DNA from: Ancylostoma caninum
Taxonomy: Eukaryota > Nematoda > Chromadorea > Rhabditida > Ancylostomatidae
Direction: 5' to 3'
Assembly (NCBI GenBank): GCA_037903475.1
Contig: JBAJFG010000011.1
Coordinates: forward strand, 579,001-643,000
Length of the DNA stretch: 64,000 bases
The notes below the pieces were generated by a model that was given only the letters and a program-made list of their open reading frames with translations, searched no databases and had not been told where the DNA came from. Position numbers and translations under genes: made by a program. Shown here one piece after another: positions 10,294 to 22,330 of this stretch (the stretch's first letter is position 1; each line of letters starts with the position of its first letter).

Positions 10294-13200
10294 TTAGTCA
10301 TCCTTCTTATCGCCGGCTGCCCCAACTTCGATTTCACCTTCTTCTGGAACTTCGACTTCGGATGTTTGTTCAGCTTCACTTTCGCTTGACTCTTCATCGG
10401 AATCAAACTTTTTCCTGGCGAGTTTAGACTCCAGCGCTTCCAATGACATGTGCTGAAAGCAAAAATTAATGAATCACTGCAAAGTTGACAGAACTGCAAA
10501 TCATATGTATCACGCAGAAGAAAAACAAGTCCTACCTCTGGAACAATGAATTCCTTAACATGATCCAGAGGGAACGATACACAGATTTCATCAGAGCTGT
10601 AGAATTCGATTGCTATGGTGGTCTCCAAGCGGTTTTCCTTTAAAAAATCATATAGAAAAAATTAAAGTAATAAACAAACGAAACAAAATATCTCTAGTGG
10701 TACTTCGCACAGAAAGTCCGCCCTCATTTTCATGTGAGACATGTGAAAAACGGTCGTTCCAGCATTTGTTTTAGCACTACATATATTGTAAAACTCATCA
10801 GTTTGTGTGTTTGTTAGTAGTCACTTATATGTGTATCAAGACCCAAGGGATAAACACATGACACCTTCACCGTTCGACAAAGAATTGTGAACTACAGTGC
10901 GATATCAGCAAACCATTGCCGTCTATGCGGAGCCAATTTTCTGCGAATCTTCGCTATTTGATTATATTCGGTTGTTAAACAAGTTTTTGCATTTCTTCAC
11001 ATATTTTGAAGTTTTATGAGCTTCTATAACGATGACAAGGTGCAATAAATCAAGCTTATCGCCGATTTTTAATTTACATCAACTGTAATGTGATTCCTCC
11101 ATAACGCTCCCAAAACTTGAATTTCTTAGAACGTAGGTGGCTACAGGAGTTACGAAGAACTCAGTGCCTGAATTTGTCAATAATAATCAAGAATCACACG
11201 AACCTCGATGTACTGTCGAATTATCCCGTATGTTCGGTAGATCAACGCGAAAACGGATAGAGATCCAGTGTATGGTTGAGTAACTTCGACAGCACGATCA
11301 ACCTGGAAAAACGGATGCTAGTTTTGTAGCTGTATCTAGAAATCCCCTACGACAATCGAAGTACATAGATCAAACTGTAAAAAACGGAATACCGACCTTC
11401 GGCACAACCATCTTTTCGTAACCTCGTCGAGTTAATTGCTGGGCGTAGTTATCGGTAAACAGCGGTTTGTTGTCCTCTGAAATCAACAATGACTTTGTAA
11501 TTTAACACAAATGAGCACATTTTACAAGCAAAAGTTAAAGTTTACACAGATCAAGAAACATTTACAAAATGAAGTAAAGAAAGAACATGCCTGCAAAGAT
11601 GACTCCGACAGCCGACTGGAGGAGATGTTCATCGCGCTCCTGGAATAGCAGTGAATGTTCATACCATCAAAATTAATTAGACTATTACTATTCCATACAT
11701 CAATGAAAATTCTGCACCTAGAATCTAGAAAATTCACCGGAATTTGGAAGCTCATTAAATTATTCGATATTGTTAGTGACATTTTGAGCGAAAAAGTTCA
11801 GTATTTTTTTTGCATGAGAAGAAGGTATATGCGTATAAAAAAGCCTATGGTTGAACGGAAAGGGTTTCAAAGTAAAGACAGTGCGAAAAATTATGCTAAC
11901 CCTCGGATTATCATAGTAGATACCAAATGTTGTAGCGCCGGCTGGTAATAGTTCTCGGACCTGAAAATGCAAAGAGGCTGATTCTACGGAAATGTGAGAA
12001 ACTAAAGTGAACATTTTAAGGTAACCAATGCCGAATTAATTCAAAGTGAAACATTGTTGCAAGACAGCCCACCTCACTAAATATTGCTCCGACGCCAGAA
12101 TACGCTCCAATGTGGTGTTTGTAATAAATTGTTAGTGAATGTCCCAGATATTTAGGAGCGTCGGTGACAGCAGGCTGAAAGAATTTACTAAAAAAACGTC
12201 ACGGCATAATATTTGTCCTGAGTTTAATGTGTAGATGAGATTTTAGCAGAGAAGAATTGCATTTTTCCAGAAAAGAGGACTGCCAAGTTGCAATCTCAAA
12301 ATGAGCTTATGGCATCGCAACTCAAGAGCACTGCATGTTTTACAACAGAATCGCACATCACCATAATAGTATTTATATACAGTTCCTTTCACCAGAGCAA
12401 TTGTTGAAGAGAACCCAAATAACATAGCAAAAGCTTAAACTCATGCGGCATTCGGAGTACAATCAGAGAGATTTTGGATGTCTGCCGCTTAGAAATTGCG
12501 AAGGCAACCATTCTAGTCATCAGACTGTTCAAGAGAACTTCAACTTATTCATAATTTCAGATTAATGAGAAGTGGTGACAGTAGCATGATCAAGTAAAGA
12601 TCTATGTATGTATTTCTTTTTCTAGCTGTTTTTTGCCCAGATTGTTATAATTCTTTATTCTCCACTTCGACTAACGTTTCGGCGATGTCGCCTTCGTCAG
12701 AGCCTGGAAGTCGAAGGCAACATTTATGACCATCCTCTCAAACGCCTCATCGCATTGGAGAACACAGTTCAGTCACAAGGCAAATCAAAAACACAACGAA
12801 GCACACACAGCCGGCCAGTGCTCACCTTTGTTGCAGTAGAGATGGTAGAAAGAATCTTGCGGGGACGAATACATAGGAGAAACGGGCCGCCCTCTCTGCA
12901 TTCGAATAAAAGAACATCTAGATGGGCTCACCAGATCAAGACCTTCCACCCCACTGGGAGCTCATCGTATATTGCGCCATGAAAACTCTACCATCCACGT
13001 AGGAGTCGCGATTTTGTCGTTGGAACCTGAGATCATAGCGCGAAAAACATTGGAAGCCTGCTGTATTGCCACCAAGAGCCCTAGAATGAATAGAAAAGAT
13101 GAGTGTATTACTATCACTAACGAGTTGGCCTTGTATCACAATCTTTGCGGATTCTGATTCGATTATGGCAGATTGTTAAGGCACACTATAAAAGGCAGTA

Positions 13201-14940
13201 GGAGTACAGTTTCCGGCAATTGCGGTCTGCCTTTCTACCATCTCTACTGCAACAAAGGTGAGCACTGGCCGGCTGTGTGTGCTTCGTTGTGTTTTTGATT
13301 TGCCTTGTGACTGAACTGTGTTCTCCAATGCGATGAGGCGTTTGAGAGGATGGTCATAAATGTTGCCTTCGACTTCCAGGCTCTGACGAAGGCGACATCG
13401 CCGAAACGTTAGTCGAAGTGGAGAATAAAGAATTATAACAATCTGGGCAAAAAACAGCTAGAAAAAGAAATACGTCACTAGAGTATGAATAATGCCAAGA
13501 TTTAAAGAGAGTCGAACTTGGGATCTATGTATGATTTAAAGGTTCGGAGGATAGATCAAGCTGAAGCTCGAGCTGCGCACCGAGTAGCATTTTTAGCTGC
13601 CATCAAACAACTGCGATAATATTAACACACAACAATTTGTGGGAAATTTGAAACAAAAACTTTCACTAATTTGTACCAAACGCTTCGGTCAGCCTTTTTT
13701 CTCTATCTTCCCTACAACGATCACTCATGCCGAAATGAGCAACAAACAGCAGCGTACCATGCATATGGTCCATTTCAACGACAATAGTTGAGTATTCGTA
13801 CTTATGATCTGCATTTCTTGCCTGCCTCTCTGAATACGGCACTATTTCTCACATTCTTTCTTTCTATCGTCACGACTATGTTCCCTGGTGAAACATACTA
13901 TGGGGCACATCGACTCATCACAAACCCTTCTTTGCAAAGAACAAAGCTGATGATAAGTCTTAACCCATTTGTCCTGATGGATTCAATTAATGTACTGTCG
14001 GTTCAGTAGATATGACCGCTTATGCGGTTTTATGTGGAAAGCGCACAGCGGCTTCGGACAAATGGCGCACTACCACGTTATTTGTGGAGATTCTTAGCTG
14101 CCCAGCATGTTAAACCGGCACCGGAAATGATGTGAGGGCGCGTGTTTTCGAGCTGCTCGACACTCACTCGCTTGTGAATGGAGGGTAGCTCCACTCCAAT
14201 TATCTCGCAGCCGACTGCAAGAGACATGCACATATTATTTTAAAGTAGAGACTATTTCTACATGTTTAATTCGGCTCCTTGGCGAATGCTAAGGCTGGCA
14301 GCGTTCATCGCTGGACCCATCTGCTCACGAACGCTGCGGTCTTTCGAACACTGTGTTGGGGAAGAGTTTGGAATAGGCTGTTGGTCAGTAGAACAACTTT
14401 CCATCCCCTATCAGTGCTCTTATATTCTGTCAGTGTTCTGCTCTTGTTTTTATCGCATTGCGGGCATTCCGACTTGGTGTCATCCATTTAAATTAGCTAA
14501 TCTGTTCGAGGATTTTCAGCACAGATTTTAGATGTTATCAAGCTCAAGTTCAGTCTGATACTCAGTCGGAATGCCCACAGTGCGATAAAAACAGGAGCAG
14601 AACACTGACAGAATGATAGAGCACTGATAGGGGACGGAAAGTTGTTCAAATGGACCAACAAATTATTCCAAACTCTTCCCTAACACTGTGTTCGAAAGAC
14701 CGCAGCGTTCGTAAGTAGATGGGTCCAGCAATGAACGCTGCCAGCCTTGGCATTTGCCAAGGAATTAAATATGTAGAAATAGCCTCCTCTTTATCAACGA
14801 TCAAATGGAATAATAGGTTGAAACTCCAAAGGCAAAGAAGGCCTTACCTGTAAGTTGCTAAAGAACCCACTCTTGGCGACTTTCACAGCGATGTACGCCA
14901 AAATTAGAAGGCAGACGGCGATGAAGGCCAACTCAAACAT
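10294..14940 (-). CDS. tex-264: TEX264 homologue (GyrI-like domain ER membrane protein), eight exons
   Basis: Exons by genome position: 14848-14940, 12073-12174, 11901-11960, 11591-11639, 11397-11476, 11204-11302, 10536-10637 and 10294-10452. Together they are 744 nt, coding 247 residues. The ATG follows a TTTTTCAG acceptor, which suggests SL trans-splicing. Residues 1-31 form an N-terminal membrane anchor (FELAFIAVCLLILAYIAV). The GyrI-like domain follows, with conserved blocks YYKHHIGAYSGVGAIF, TTFGIYYDNPR, LLQSAVGVIF and YRTYGIIRQYIE, and ends near PLDHVKEFIVPE. The tail is an acidic, Ser/Glu-rich, disordered segment. In vertebrates TEX264 is a single-pass ER protein acting in ER-phagy and with p97 in DNA-protein crosslink repair. 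All junctions keep frame. Six introns are GT-AG; intron 4 (11477-11590) is GC-AG, and the acceptor of exon 7 is an unusual TTAAAG. Human TEX264 is 313 residues, with a longer tail that bears an LC3-interacting FEEL motif not visible here. Confidence 0.9.
11477..11590 (-). other. GC-AG intron of the TEX264 homologue
   Basis: Exon 4 must end one base into a codon to join exon 5 in frame. The only suitable donor is TTTGCAG followed by GCATG, so the intron begins with GC rather than GT and ends with TTTCAG. The joined codon gives Glu within the conserved region. GC donors are a known minor class in nematodes. Confidence 0.75.
12610..12852 (-). repeat. Left 243-bp inverted arm of the second Penelope-like element
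   Basis: This is the exact reverse complement, as far as I can read, of 13231-13473. It carries the hammerhead-like core at 12669-12700 on the minus strand. Lack of divergence implies recent insertion or gene conversion between arms. Confidence 0.9.
12669..12700 (-). ncRNA. Hammerhead-ribozyme-like core, left arm
   Basis: This is the minus-strand copy of the motif at 13383-13414, identical in sequence. See that entry for the fold. Confidence 0.5.
12849..13157 (+). pseudogene. GIY-YIG endonuclease C-terminal part of a Penelope-like element
   Basis: The open plus frame runs from just inside the left arm to TGA at 13155-13157. It contains CGDEYIGETGRPLCIRIKEH, that is YIG ... R ... K-E-H, the core of the PLE GIY-YIG nuclease, which nicks target DNA to prime reverse transcription. 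It ends with a conserved SPRMNRKDECITIT block that the first PLE in this window shares. There is no start codon and no reverse transcriptase, because the element is 5'-truncated. The remaining domain has no internal stop, which fits a young insertion. It cannot be autonomous. Confidence 0.8.
13231..13473 (+). repeat. Right 243-bp inverted arm of the second Penelope-like element
   Basis: This is the partner of 12610-12852, of identical length. A transcript through the element would fold into a very long, perfect hairpin with a 378-nt loop. Confidence 0.9.
13383..13414 (+). ncRNA. Hammerhead-ribozyme-like core, right arm
   Basis: The order CTGACGA, a GGCG/CGCC stem with loop ACAT, GAAA, C-GTTA-G and TC matches a type I hammerhead with a minimal 2-bp helix III and cleavage expected after GTC. 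Minimal hammerheads of this kind are reported from Penelope-like pseudo-LTRs. An extra A precedes helix II, and helix I pairing is not obvious, so activity is unproven. Confidence 0.5.
14241..14794. repeat. 554-bp foldback element in TEX264 intron 1
   Basis: Arms at about 14241-14473 and 14565-14794 are imperfect reverse complements, by eye about 90% alike, separated by a 91-bp spacer. There is no coding capacity. It is probably a MITE; no target duplication was recognised. The right end lies about 50 bp from the splice donor of exon 1 of the TEX264 homologue. Confidence 0.8.
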
Positions 14941-16034
14941 CTGAAAAAGAAAACAGTGCAATTATTCCGGTGAAAATGGATCGAAACAAATGAGAGGTGT
15001 TTTTTTTTTCGATAAAGGGAATGGCGAGAACGAAGACAGTGAGGAAGAGCGCGCCGAATCGACATGAAAGCAAGGCAAACATGTGTGTAAAACGGTTCAT
15101 TTGTCACTGCCGTCATTTCGAATCGGAGAAGCGGAACCAAAAACAAGTGGCTATCTGCAAACAGATGTAAAATATTCCCAAAAAGATAGCTCAGTGACAT
15201 AGAAAGGTGAAAGAAGGGGTTTAAAAACATCACCAAAAATAGTGAAATGAGATCACCACAGTTAGAGCGCACAGATTCGCATATGCATCAAAAGTGAGAG
15301 GTCAGATTAGGGAACGGTATTTCTCCTTCACAGTACAAGGCGAAAAGGCCAAAAGGCAACACAACTCGATGGAGGATTTGCCTCCGAAATTTGGGGAAAC
15401 CTCCGATTCAAACTGAGTTCAGCAAATTTGGTTTAGAGCGCGCTAGCTGACAGTCTTCAATCTACTAACGGAGTACAATATGACCTCCAGCAAAATCCCA
15501 CGGCCCGTATAACTGTAATTTAAGAGGCGCCGAGGCAAAATGGTATTCTAGTTTAAAAAGAGTAATTCTAAAGCTCTTAGTCCTAAAAATTGAACAAGTG
15601 AAAAAATATGGAAATGGGAGAGAATTAAAGAAGGTAAGATCAAGGGATTATGGAGAAGTGAGACACGCTCGAAAGGTAATGCGAAATGAAAATGAGTAGG
15701 AATTAATGGAAGGAAGCGAAGTCAACAGACGGTTCAGAGAGGAAAGGGGAGGGTGCTAGAATTTCTGTAATACAGAAAAATGGAATCAAGGAAATAAGTG
15801 GGAACATGAGAGAGCTCAAAGAAGAGATGATGAAGAGAGTTGGGAAAAATAAGTGGTAACTGGATAAGAAGGCGAGATTGAGGAAGGTTCAACTGTTGTT
15901 TTATCAATCCAAATGAAAATTTTGTGTTGACCGACCCTTGGTATCTTCTCTTTTCTCACTGCTGCCTTCGTTTTCTTTATCCTCCTCCCGTCCCAACGCT
16001 ATCTGCACTGCCGCCGTTCCCGGCTGCAACCAAA
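14941..16034. other. 5' flank of the TEX264 homologue, with a purine-rich tract
   Basis: Upstream of the trans-splice-like acceptor at 14941 there is no gene. From about 15590 to 15890 the plus strand is strikingly purine-rich, so it is pyrimidine-rich on the gene's sense strand. No TATA box or other element could be assigned with confidence. Confidence 0.4.
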
Positions 16035-16248
16035 GCCCGGATGCATCAGTTAGTTTACCCACGGTAAACGTGCTAAAGTACCAACATTTACCGTTTACCT
16101 GACACTGATCGACATGTTTACCCATATGCGACATTGTCATACCCAGTTTCTGCACACAGGTAATCATATGTTCATACCCAGTTTCCGCACACAAGTAACC
16201 ATACGCATGAGTATTACATTACACATCCTTTCAATGATGCATCCGGGC
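16035..16248. repeat. Short inverted-repeat element with GGATGCATCA ends
   Basis: GCCCGGATGCATCA at 16035-16048 is matched by its reverse complement at 16235-16248. The interior carries ATGTTTACC and repeated ATACCCAGTTTC blocks. A smaller relative with the same end motif occurs at 28011-28057, so this is probably a nonautonomous element family. Confidence 0.5.
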
Positions 16249-19200
16249 CCAGAACTGATGGGATGCGATGGCAGACGCAGACAGCGGAAGACGGGTGGTA
16301 GGTAGAGAATGTGGTGCCCCCGTATTTAGGGGACCCGGATGGCTTGAATCCCAGAAATAAACTATTAAAGACATTAATCTTGGTCTTAATTAAATGGAGC
16401 TGTATATCTAAAAGAATAAAAACAATCCGCCCATGGTGAGAGGACATGAGACCATAGGCGAGTGCAGAGAAAAAGTGAGATAGTGGAGCTGCCGACAAGA
16501 AATTTTTCTCGTGCAGCGAGTCCTCTCCAAGAAAATTAATAATTTGTTCTTATAGCTTTGCTTGACTGTTTAATGGAAAAAAAGAAAGAAAAAAGCCACT
16601 GGTTCTGATGCTTAGAGCAGACCAATTTTTTACGAGTATATACAAACAAATAGCGATGCGCAACAGCATACCGAGTGAAAAGAACGTATTCAGTACCCAT
16701 CTTATGTTGAGAGAACCGAAAAATCGCTTCACACTCCAAAGCACCAGAGCCATGAGGCGGAACTTGTGAAAATCGGTAAATTTCGCCTAGTGATTGAGGC
16801 CAATTTGGCCGTAATTCATGCAGAAATACATATACCAAACCACCAAAGGTGTGAACTGCCTGTGCCCGCTGCAAATAAAAAAATTTGTAGGCTCGCCGTC
16901 CCTCAACACATTAGGCCTCACCATGATTTTTTCCGAACAATTCGCGTCCAGGAAGGTCTCTGAATAGTGAGCAGTTCGCATAAAGCTTCACCTGGATTCC
17001 AGTTCCTGAAAATCTGCTCCGATCTGATTTGCAGGAGCGCAAAAAACCTTGGATCCCAAGCAGCTAGTGAACGAGGGAATTCATGCTACATAGATGTATA
17101 GATGCCTCACACGTAAGTTGAAAAATTGCAGCAAAGAAAGTTCGTAGACAGGATATCTCTTAGGACTGGCAGTGACAGTATAAAGTACGCCTTAGGGGCA
17201 ATTTATCCCTTTCGCGTGCGTCATTCGCTCGTCAGACGCACATCTTCATTCGCGGATATTTCAAGAAGCCTGTTCAATGCGGTATGTAGTGTATTATTAT
17301 TATTGTATTGTTTGTAGACTTTTCGAAAATAGGAAAACACATCAAGAGATGAATAGATCACCATCACGTACTATCACTCTTCACCGATTTTCGGGAAGCG
17401 TTTCTATGCCTACGCTGTGCTGGCACTAACTCGAACAAGTTGCTCAACCAGTAATCCAAGTCATTTTCATCGTCGGACGCTTTTCGTAGCAACGCGGTAG
17501 AAAGAGTCAGGAGAGGTTGATCTTTTGGCGCAAGATCAGGCCTTTCGAGTCGAGTCTGATGTCTTTTCTTGCACCCGTTCAAGGAACGGGTGATGTGCAG
17601 TTTTCGTATGATTTTTTTTAGAAAAACATTCACCTTTTCTTAAACATTACTACTTGTGACTGATTTTTATTTTCTGGTGTGCACCAGTACTGATAATGCA
17701 GTAGCCGTTAGTACTGAATACCATCATTTTCCTCGAATAAGCATCACGGAAAAAGAAGGATGTCGTGCTCGCTAGTGTAAACAGCAGCTACAGCCATCAC
17801 ATAGCATCCCTAGCAGGAGGAAAAATGGAAAATGGCGTAAACAAACAAAATTCGCTATGGAAATAGTCTATGTACGGGATAGAAACGGAGCGGCGCACGT
17901 CGGGAAAACTGGCGATCGATCGGGCGGCCCACTACTGTTCGACAACAACCGAAATGGAGCGGAAGCCGGCTTCATTACTGAGCCGGGAATTACGAAACAG
18001 ATCTTGACGTAGGGCCACGTCAGCAATCCGAGAAAGTGCATTGCAAATGAGCGCGTTGGCTCAGAGGATTCCAGAATCCTATTTAATTTCTCAGGATTTT
18101 GAAGAGGTCTAGTAGAGCATCTGTGAACCGCTGAACTACACTAGGTCGAGCAATGGATGAGCACTGCTTGCTTTAAATCTTGCGTATTGGAGGCCAACCA
18201 AGCTCAGCACGAACCAGGATCGACCAGAATCAATCACGGGATCCCCCTTGACTCAATGAAAAAACCTATAAGGCGTATATACACAAACAATTTACTACAA
18301 CACCGAAAAGAAAACGTTGGTTCGTTGTTTTAAAGGAGTAGCACGTCAACACACGGTGTTATATTTTCTAATTAGCTCAGAATCTAAACATAGACGAAGC
18401 TGCCAACGATATCTATGACAAAATTTGATAGTGCTTCCCTGTCTGGATCCAATTGAGATATGGAATTAGGAATTGCTGACTTCAAGCAGGAATATTTGAA
18501 AAAGGTTATGGAAATAGCTAACTTTTCCGGAAAATATCCTCCTAATATGTAGTTGAGCTGTGATTCATTCGATACAGCAAGCATTACTAAAGGTAGTGGT
18601 AAGCGCAGAAAAGAAAATAATAGAGTAATAGATTTTGGGGGAGCATATTGGAAGAAGTACCGTTGAAATGATGTTGAACGCGACCTTTGTGTTAAAAGTC
18701 GCGTTCAGCTGGCCTTGAACAACGCCCCAAATCAGAACCGAAGAATTCTGGTTTTGTTATGCAACATGTTTTCCGGCTAGAAAAAGATGTCTTGAGCTAA
18801 ATAGCTTGAGCTTGAGCTAATTTTACAGAATTTGTGCAGTACTGGCTGTGCGGTATGTTGGTACTGTGGGATACGTTTTTGAACATAAGTAGCTCTTGCC
18901 AGGATCAATTACATGCGATTCTATTTAGGAGCTTGTCAGTGTCAAAAACCTCGAACAAATGTCCATTGATTAGCACTTTTTATAGAGGATCTGTAATGAA
19001 CGTGTTGGTGCTCTGACCAGTTTTTTTTTGCCTAAATCAATTACAGCCAGTTTCCTCATGCGAGCTAAAGAAACTATGTAGTGCTTTTTACGAGTTTCGA
19101 ATTTTCCGACCGGTTCCGTTGAGAAATCCTCCTTTTGTCACTGTTCGAAGTTGCGAAAAATAAATAATAATCGAGTACCAGGAGGAAAATCTAGAAATTT

Positions 19201-21929
19201 TGTACATACATAAGAGGGAGCCGCGAACCCGTTGTGGTGGGGACGCATTCAAATTCAAAGCTCCCCCCCCCCGCTCCATCCCCTCCGCTGCGCAAATACG
19301 ATTTTCAACCCTTCTCCGATGTGGGTACTTCAAAATATTTAGGCCTTGATTTAGCTCTATAGTGACTTACCTTAATGGCGGACTTAACTTAGTCCAAGCT
19401 CATCAAGACTGGGAAAGGCATTTTCTTTAATTATTCTTATTCCTAAGCTACAGAGTAGATGTTACTTCTGGTAATATATCTACATACTCCGCAGCTGATG
19501 TGCACAGGTGTCCAGGAATAAGGAAAAATCAAAAAGTGACGAAACGGAGATAAACGGTCGATAAGGAGCACAGTACAGGCCGTAATTTTTTCCAGAACGC
19601 CAGAGAAGTGATAAGAGTTTGCGGTCAAGACAAGCCTATTGCGAAACTTATCAGCTGAATCAGCTGCGCTGTAGAGGAGGGAGGAAATGCACGCGCCCAA
19701 CAGGTCGACCTCCCCTTCTCAAGGTTAACAGCCTGCTTCTCCGCATTTTCAAGCGCAGTTAAACTCTACTGTGACCGAGGTTGGCATGAAAAACATTATA
19801 ACAGAGGTTGCTGCGCTCACTATCTCGGGAAAATCACTAGTGAGAAAAATCAAAAATCAAAAAAAAATTCAACCATAGAGCCTTATCTAAGGCACCAAAA
19901 CATGCAGTTTGATCTTAGTGAAGCACATAGCGACTGCGTCACGACATGAATGCATTTTCTCGGAGAAGCTGCCAGCGAATAAACATTTATGCACGCAAAC
20001 AGCATCGACGGAAAACCAGCTGAGCGCTGCACGGGGCAGATGCAGAGGCGCTGCGTGCGTGGTGAGGCGCAGTGGAGTTCCGCGGGAAATGTGGCGCTGC
20101 TGTAAAGTGCCGATTGAAAAACGCAAATAGCGAGCCATTCAGTACGGTTCTACGCGATCGTATTCATAAATCCCAACCCCTTGATGCATAACTTTCAATT
20201 TCTTCAGGGGCTAGGGAGGCTTGGGTAGTGCCATTTCCGTCCTTGCGACTATAATAGGAAAAGGTATGAAAAAAGTTCGAGCCATTCATTTCTGCTAATT
20301 TCCTTCTGTGTCAGAGATGGATAGAAATGTTTCTTTTTATTCGATGTGTACTTCTGCAGTTTCAGTCATGACTATCAGTAGAACTCAGGAACCTGCTATG
20401 CAACCAGGGCGAGCATTTTTATTTACAGTGACGGCCATATATCTAGCATGGCCTCCATTTTGGGCGGTCATTTGATGAAGATGCAAAATCCGTATCTCGA
20501 GCATGAAATGAGCTATCCGAACGAAGCTCGAGGAAGTGATGAGGCATAAGTGTCCCTTCCCACCTCAACCCTGCTCCTCTGGGACATGGGTCTGAATGGA
20601 ATTAGTGCATTGAAGCCAAAAAATGCAGTAGCTTCGGGAATATTTAGGTCCCGCTCCTACATTACTTTATTCAATCGAGGGATGATCTATTTACGCTTTT
20701 GATTCATATGTACATATATTCACGGATTTTGCTGTAGTACATATGTTGACTCGCAGTTGTTCACCTCAGTGAAGAACAGGAATTAACAGACCTCAAATAC
20801 TGCAAAAATAAGGTTCCATGGTGATTATAAAGAGGGGGCATGCATTTCGGCTGCAAGTTTCTGTCAGATCTGTGCTGCCAAAGGTTTTCAAGCACTCATG
20901 GAAAATATCTGACGATTACATTACTATCGAGATTCTATGAAGAGAAATTTTCAACGAGATTGACTGTTTGTCTTAGTCCAAAGAGAGAGAGCGAGAGAGA
21001 GAGAGGGAAAGAAAGAGAGAGAGAGAGCAGTATGGAGAGTGTGCTAATAGCCTTCGTAGGAAAATGGGGAGAAGAAATGTGCCCAGTCTACGTGAATGAC
21101 CACTCCTCCTTCCCCAATAGAAACCTATGAAAGTTTTGTACGTAAATGATTAGGAGAGACCAACAAAGCTGAAGTTTTGTTTTCTATTTCAGCTTCAAGC
21201 AGATCTGTGCTCTTGTTTAGCAAAAGGAAGGAAGCCCTCATGAAGCTGCAACGCATAGTGGAACTTGATTTTGAAACCTCAACCTCATACTAGGGCTGAG
21301 GTGTGCAAGAAACCCTGCCATCGAAAATCGCTGATGTGCCTAATACATACATATGTGACCGTCACTGTACATATAAAGACGCAGTCACAATCACACATTT
21401 ATTAGAAACTTAGAAAATTACTTAGAAAATTACATTACTTAGAAAATTATAACTTCGAGGAATTTATTAAATTCTCGAGTACGACAAAAAATGGATTAAT
21501 CTGTCAAATATTGAGTGAAGAAAACCCTAATTAAGATTTGTGCTTACCTTTGAACACTGATTGTAATCAGAACAGCTTTGTCAGAAACGAAACCTCTTTT
21601 GTACCACTAGGAGTTGATGTTGTTCCGTACTGCAACACGACAATATGACCGAACCAGGAATAATACTGCTGAACGATTGGGCATGAACAATTTGTGACAA
21701 TCTTATAACCCGTTCAGTGATGTGAACGACAAAAAATCCTTGGTCACCGATATGTGTTCGTCTTGGTTTTTTTTCTTGGATTCCTTTTTTTTGAAATTTG
21801 AGCAGCCTCCAGGGTTATCACCAGCAATATTTATGAGCGAGAACTGGGCTTTATTGGGCGCTTTACATTAAAATTGTCTTCACAGTGGTCCTTACGCCTA
21901 TATCTTACTAGCTGGGCCATCATACCTTC
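16249..21929. other. Long stretch with no firmly supported gene
   Basis: Open frames are short. A minus-strand frame at 17364-17580 has a protein-like composition but no clear acceptor. Low-complexity features include a C run near 19264-19274 and a GA-rich microsatellite at 20981-21028. The stretch 19960-20130 is GC-richer than its surroundings. I recognised no RNA genes. Confidence 0.4.
20981..21028. repeat. (GA)n microsatellite
   Basis: This is an interrupted run of GA dinucleotides about 48 bp long. Confidence 0.9.
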
Positions 21930-22330
21930 TAGTATATGCTGCAATATCACGGTTTCACCAGCGAAATGATGGGCATTACTCGGCGATTGAAAGAACTGAA
22001 TTTTCTCGAATATTTGCACGAAACCAGTCTAGGTGAAGAGCGTGCAATGGAGTCGTTCGACGTGAAATTTCTAAACGGGAATCTCCTAAACATTTACACA
22101 GCATCATTTTTAGTCAAGGCTGTGTGATGGAGTCATTTGACGTAACGTCGTTATACGAAAACGTCTCAATCACGTATTTCCTGCACCCTTCACATGAAAT
22201 TCAAGATTTTTCACGAAACAAAGACAGAAGGGGTTGAAAGAACTAGCATGATGACCTTCGCAAAAGAATTTCGCAATCACAATGTTTTCAAATTGTCCAA
22301 ATGTGGCTGATTTTCAGCCAGCATTTTTAT
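21930..22330 (+). pseudogene. Badly decayed Penelope-type reverse transcriptase relic
   Basis: Two overlapping stretches encode AMESFDVKFLNGN and VMESFDVTSLYENVSI, which resemble the SFDVxSLYTNV motif of Penelope-type reverse transcriptases. A neighbouring frame, near 22250-22310, shows FRNHNVFKLSKCG, similar to the block that follows it in those enzymes. The motif appears twice in a row, so this may be a small local duplication. Stop codons are frequent. The assignment rests on short motifs only. Confidence 0.4.

Larger units (their letters stand above)
12610..13521 (+). mobile_element. 5'-truncated Penelope-like element with exact inverted arms, in TEX264 intron 1
   Basis: Arms at 12610-12852 and 13231-13473 are 243 bp each and, by eye, exact reverse complements. 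Between them lie 378 bp with a GIY-YIG endonuclease end. A 48-bp asymmetric tail (13474-13521) follows the right arm. The 12-bp sequence GATCTATGTATG lies at 12599-12610 and again at 13522-13533, which fits a target duplication overlapping the first base of the left arm. Inverted pseudo-LTRs and short asymmetric extensions are known for Penelope elements. The element lies antisense to its host gene, inside a 2673-bp intron. Confidence 0.85.
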
